Shown: positions 60,797 to 64,000 of the stretch, one piece after another
Layout: every line of letters begins with the position of its first letter
Position numbering within the stretch: the first letter of the stretch is position 1
Source of the DNA: Photobacterium proteolyticum
GTDB lineage: Bacteria > Pseudomonadota > Gammaproteobacteria > Enterobacterales > Vibrionaceae
Reading direction: 5' to 3'
Length of the DNA stretch: 64,000 bases
NCBI RefSeq assembly: GCF_001939735.1
Contig: NZ_MJIL01000092.1
Coordinates: forward strand, 70,185-134,184
Translations under genes and position numbers: made by a program
The notes under the pieces: model-generated
Database searches by the model: none
What the model was told of the DNA's origin: nothing
The model's input: the letters and a program-made list of their open reading frames with translations, nothing else

Positions 60797-62290
60797 TCAG
60801 GTCAGGGCTACTGACATGATTTTCTCCTGGGTGGCTTCATGGCCATCCATGGCACCTTTGAGCTTGCCTTCATGCATGACCAGGATCCGATCGCTCATTC
60901 CCATCACTTCGGGAAGCTCGGATGAAATCATGACCAGGCTTTTGCCCATACCGGTGAGCAAGCGCATTAGCTTGTAGATTTCAGATTTGGCGCCCACGTC
61001 GATACCACGAGTCGGTTCGTCGAGGAACAGAATGTCAGGCTTGGTGAGCATCCAGCGTGCCAGCAATACTTTTTGCTGGTTGCCGCCGCTGAGGTTATCG
61101 ATGGTCTCGTTCATGTGCGGCGTTTTGACCTGAAGCTGCTTACAGTGGTTTTCACTGTCGCTACGCATCTTGCGCACATCCAATACGTTAACCACTTTGT
61201 TTCGATAGGCATCCAGATGGGCAATCGAGGTATTAGCAAAAATATCGAGCATCAGGTAAAGACCTGAATGGCGGCGATCTTCGGTTAAAAAGGCCATTTT
61301 GTGACTGATTGCGTCCTGAGGTGTGCGGATCTCGACATTCTCACCGTTGATCCAGATCTCTCCGTAATCCTTCTGTCGCACGCCAAACAGGGTTTCGATA
61401 AGCTCGGTACGACCGGCACCGACCAGCCCGGCGATACCCAGAATTTCGCCTTCATGTAGTTTGAAGCTGATGTTGCTGAATGCACCGTCGACGGACAGGT
61501 TCTTGACTTCGAGCCGGGTTTTGCCCGGTTTGGCTGTAGGAGGCGGGAATACATCGCCGAGATCCCGGCCAACCATCATCTGTACCAGCTCATCGTGATT
61601 GGTGTCTTTAGCCTCACGCTCGCCGATGTAGCAGCCATCCCGAAATACGGTAATGTCGTCACAAATACGGAATATCTCATCCATCTTGTGACTGATATAG
61701 ACAACGGCTACACCACGTGACTTGAGCATTTCGATGATCTCAAACAGGTGGTCGACTTCTTTGTCAGTCAGTGCTGACGTCGGTTCGTCCATGATGATGA
61801 TTTTTGAGTTGTAGGAGATAGCTTTGGCAATTTCGACCATCTGCATGGTGGCGACCGTTAGTTCGCTCATATGAATACGTGGGTCGAGTTTTAGATCGAG
61901 CTTGGCGAGTAACTCCTCTGTATCTCGGTACATCTTGTCATGATCGATAAGCTTCAGCGGGCCTTTAAGCGGTTCCCGGCCGAGCCAGATGTTCTCGGCG
62001 ATGCTGCGGTGCAGAACAGGCGAGAGTTCCTGATGGATCATTGATATTCCGGCTTCGAGCGACTCTTTGGCACCATGAAACTCAACCAGCTCTCCTTTAT
62101 AGCGAATGGTTCCACAATCACGTTCGTAGATGCCGAACATCACTTTCATCAGAGTGGATTTACCGGCACCGTTTTCGCCCATGAGTGCCATTACTCGACC
62201 TTCCTTCAGAGTGAGCTGAACATTATCCAGCGCCTTGACCCCCGGGAATGTCTTGGTAATACCGCGCATCTCTAGTAATACTTGGCTCAT
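60797..62290 (-). CDS. Sugar ABC transporter ATPase, RbsA/MglA type
   Basis: A 497-residue protein with two fused ATPase domains. In the first, Walker A is GENGAGKST, the signature-region AKAISYNSKIIIMDEP leads to Walker B, and the Q-loop is SMIHQELSP. In the second, the loop is GLVGAGRTE and the signature LSGGNQQKVLLARW leads to LDEPTRGIDVG. As in the RbsA family, the second half has a degenerate P loop. An ATG at 62353 would add 21 residues; the ATG at 62290 fits the family and has GGAG upstream. It is placed between the permease and binding-protein genes. Confidence 0.93.
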   Translation of the reverse strand: MSQVLLEMRGITKTFPGVKALDNVQLTLKEGRVMALMGENGAGKSTLMKVMFGIYERDCGTIRYKGELVEFHGAKESLEAGISMIHQELSPVLHRSIAENIWLGREPLKGPLKLIDHDKMYRDTEELLAKLDLKLDPRIHMSELTVATMQMVEIAKAISYNSKIIIMDEPTSALTDKEVDHLFEIIEMLKSRGVAVVYISHKMDEIFRICDDITVFRDGCYIGEREAKDTNHDELVQMMVGRDLGDVFPPPTAKPGKTRLEVKNLSVDGAFSNISFKLHEGEILGIAGLVGAGRTELIETLFGVRQKDYGEIWINGENVEIRTPQDAISHKMAFLTEDRRHSGLYLMLDIFANTSIAHLDAYRNKVVNVLDVRKMRSDSENHCKQLQVKTPHMNETIDNLSGGNQQKVLLARWMLTKPDILFLDEPTRGIDVGAKSEIYKLMRLLTGMGKSLVMISSELPEVMGMSDRILVMHEGKLKGAMDGHEATQEKIMSVALT

Positions 62291-62386
62291 GCCTCTTTTA
62301 CTCCAGAGTAGGGCTCTGTATGTCGCACCGAAGGATGTTCGATACAGAGCCAAAGTTAGGACTGTTATTGGTTTATCGCTGCTGAA

Positions 62387-63406
62387 TTAGCCTTTTTTTG
62401 CTTCGAATGCTGCAAGGTTGTCCTTGGTTACCAGCTCGGCAGGGATCCAGGTGATTTTTTCCTGAGCTTTGTCGGCAACAGCATTGAGAGCTGCATCGAT
62501 GGCTCCGCGAGCCTGACCGGCACCGTCCTGAAATACTGTGGCATCCAGGGTGCCTTTTTTGATTGCCATCAAGCCATCTGGGGTTGCATCAACACCGACA
62601 ACAATGGTTTCGTCAAGTTTGCCAGCCGCTTGTAGAGCCTGAATAGCACCTAGCGCCATGTCGTCGTTGTTAGCCAAAATGATGTCTAGCTTGTCACCTG
62701 AATTGATCCAGTTCTCCATTACTGTCATGCCCTGAGCGCGCTGCCATAAACCGGTTTGCTTGCGCAGAACATTGAAGTCTGGCTTGTCTTTGAAAAACTC
62801 TTCGACACCTTGAGTACGCATGATTGCTGCTTCCTGAGTCAGCATGCCCATCAGGATCCCGATGTTGCCGCTATCAATGGAGTTTGCAGCGAACTGAGCC
62901 TGGGTTTCACCGAACTTAAGCTCTTCGGAGCCGACATAGTAAACACCTTCTGGCATGTAGGAAGGGCGACGGTTCAAAAAGACAAGGTCAATGTCGGCCT
63001 TGGTGATACGGTCGGTCATTGGTTGGGTGGCATCGGTATTAACCGGAACCAGAATAATGGCGTCCATCTGCTGGACGATAAAGTTTTCGACTTGTCCCAG
63101 CTGCTTGGCAGTATCTTCTTTAGCGTCGACGAAGATGAGTTCAACTTTGCCATCAAACTGATCGGCATATTTGTCCATGGCATCTTTCATATACACCATG
63201 AATGTGTCATCGAAGTTCGGAATAGCGACACCTATGCGGGTTACATCGCTGTTAGCTTCTTCCCCGCCACAGGCAACAAGTGCCAATAGACCTGTTACGA
63301 ATAGGCCGGAGCGGATGAGTTTTTTCGGTTTCTCGATTAAGTAGGTTGCAGCAAGTTGTACGCTTTTGGTTAGCAGCGAGGTAAATCCGTTGGTTGCTGA
63401 TGGCAT
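62387..63406 (-). CDS. Sugar ABC transporter substrate-binding lipoprotein (inositol)
   Basis: A 339-residue periplasmic binding protein of the RbsB/IbpA type: RIGVAIPNFDDTFMVYMKDAM, then AIILVPVNTDATQPMTDRI, LANNDDMALGAIQALQAAG and VVGVDATPDGLMAIKKGTLDATVFQD. The lipobox LVAC places the Cys at residue 46, preceded by a long 32-residue basic n-region. AAGGAGG sits exactly before the ATG at 63406, and no other start codon lies between it and the lipobox, so the long leader appears real. It heads the ABC operon. Confidence 0.92.
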   Translation of the reverse strand: MPSATNGFTSLLTKSVQLAATYLIEKPKKLIRSGLFVTGLLALVACGGEEANSDVTRIGVAIPNFDDTFMVYMKDAMDKYADQFDGKVELIFVDAKEDTAKQLGQVENFIVQQMDAIILVPVNTDATQPMTDRITKADIDLVFLNRRPSYMPEGVYYVGSEELKFGETQAQFAANSIDSGNIGILMGMLTQEAAIMRTQGVEEFFKDKPDFNVLRKQTGLWQRAQGMTVMENWINSGDKLDIILANNDDMALGAIQALQAAGKLDETIVVGVDATPDGLMAIKKGTLDATVFQDGAGQARGAIDAALNAVADKAQEKITWIPAELVTKDNLAAFEAKKG

Positions 63407-63547
63407 TGTTGCCTCCTTCATTATTATTCACGGCCAGCGCTAGCACCCTCTGATCAGTGTTTTAAACGCAGTTCAGACGTTTCACTGTTGCTGGTTGTGG
63501 TGGCTTCATAATCAATTTAATGACCAGAGCCGAGTCTTCACGTTATT

Positions 63548-63561
63548 GAAAAATATTTTTT
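63548..63561. promoter_or_regulatory. Putative RpiR/IolR operator, one mismatch
   Basis: GAAAAATATTTTTT differs by one base from the perfect palindrome, 142 bases before the binding-protein gene. Confidence 0.5.
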
Positions 63562-63798
63562 GTGTTGGCGGTGAAAACTATAAGACCAGAATGGAAGTAT
63601 AACCACAGCCAATGTTGCAAAAATGTATAAACTGTTAACTTGGTCTCATTTAAAATTAATTTTCGAACAAAGGTTTCGAGTTAAGGTGTTGATTTTAAAG
63701 GTTTAATAATTGATTGTTTTTTGTGCTTTAATGTAAGTAGTTGATTTTTAGTAAATTACGGAACTTTTATTTCATTAATTTCAAAATTCGCTACATTG

Positions 63799-63828
63799 GC
63801 GAAAAATATTTTTCATTTTATTTTTCGC
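63799..63828. promoter_or_regulatory. Double RpiR/IolR-type operator
   Basis: A perfect GAAAAATATTTTTC (63801-63814) is embedded in a larger dyad, GCGAAAAATA...TATTTTTCGC, whose outer arms span 63799-63828. Confidence 0.6.
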
Positions 63829-63859
63829 TAGGTGAGAAAATGAAAATTTGCGTGAAAAA

Positions 63860-63875
63860 TGTCAGGGTGATCACA
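63860..63875. promoter_or_regulatory. CRP-like site
   Basis: TGTCA-GGGTGA-TCACA matches TGTGA-N6-TCACA with one mismatch, about 30 bases from the double operator. It would fit catabolite control of inositol use. Confidence 0.5.
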
Positions 63876-64000
63876 GTTAGATTTATTTATTTCAAAAGAT
63901 GTTGATGGTGAAACGTTTATTCCGTATAAACCTAATATCGAAACAGCAATGTTAATTATTTGATACCGAAATATATCTGCACAGTGTCGGTGCGGTGAGA

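Larger units (their letters stand above)
63407..64000. promoter_or_regulatory. Control region of the inositol ABC operon, right window edge
   Basis: No gene is seen in 594 AT-rich bases. It holds three or more copies of the locus palindrome and a CRP-like site, and probably faces a divergent operon outside the window. Confidence 0.65.

Overview
The window looks like chromosomal DNA of a marine gammaproteobacterium, most likely Vibrionaceae (Photobacterium or Vibrio type). This rests on a pyruvate formate-lyase very close in sequence to the enterobacterial/vibrio enzyme, a GlyGly-CTERM exoprotein, abundant LysR/AraC regulators paired with redox enzymes, and terminator hairpins of the AACAGCATAGG type. 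No rRNA, tRNA or CRISPR array was seen. All calls come from reading the sequence; no database search was run.

Layout. 1-10.3 kb: 3' part of pflB, a large secreted zinc metalloprotease with a GlyGly-CTERM tail, and a convergent single-module NRPS (C-A-T-TE, the size of EntF). 11-12 kb: two small unknown genes, the second a membrane protein. 11.9-25.9 kb: small regulator/effector sets (AraC with a Bcr/CflA-type MFS pump; AraC with azlCD; qorB with a divergent LysR; DoxX; LysR; ABM monooxygenase with an ArsR-type regulator) and a lipoprotein with a HExxH motif. 26-34.6 kb: AT-rich accessory DNA holding a duplicated beta-barrel/lipoprotein module (one lipoprotein copy frameshifted), hypothetical genes, a dead IS903-like element, a decayed recX-like gene, a YgiW/YdeI-type OB-fold protein, a very strong 24-bp hairpin and small repeats. 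34.7-41.0 kb: a visibly GC-rich block (DUF2955/FUSC-type membrane protein and HlyD pump, glutamate dehydrogenase, CoA-disulfide reductase with rhodanese domain, BASS transporter) that looks transferred. 41.4-46 kb: beta-barrel transporter, LysR, MATE pump, cytochrome b561. 46.3-52.4 kb: an electrophile/quinone-type redox cluster (Old Yellow Enzyme, AhpD-like protein, LysR, ABM, SnoaL, peroxiredoxin-like, AraC, VOC) with several broken genes. 52.8-55 kb: a three-gene envelope operon related to FlgT-N/LPP20 proteins. 55-64 kb: a myo-inositol catabolic locus (IolI-like, iolB, iolG, RpiR-type regulator, sugar ABC transporter).

How parts work together. The inositol locus is the clearest pathway: the binding protein, ATPase and permease import the sugar, IolG oxidises it, and IolB and the IolI-like isomerase act on intermediates. 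A repeated palindrome, GAAAAATATTTTTC, stands before every unit of the locus including the RpiR gene, and probably marks the repressor's sites. The best novelty candidates are that operator set, the orphan NRPS with its upstream palindrome, the accessory segment with the duplicated module and hairpin, the GC-rich sulfur/redox island, the SDR-scar fusion on the Old Yellow Enzyme, and the three-gene envelope operon.
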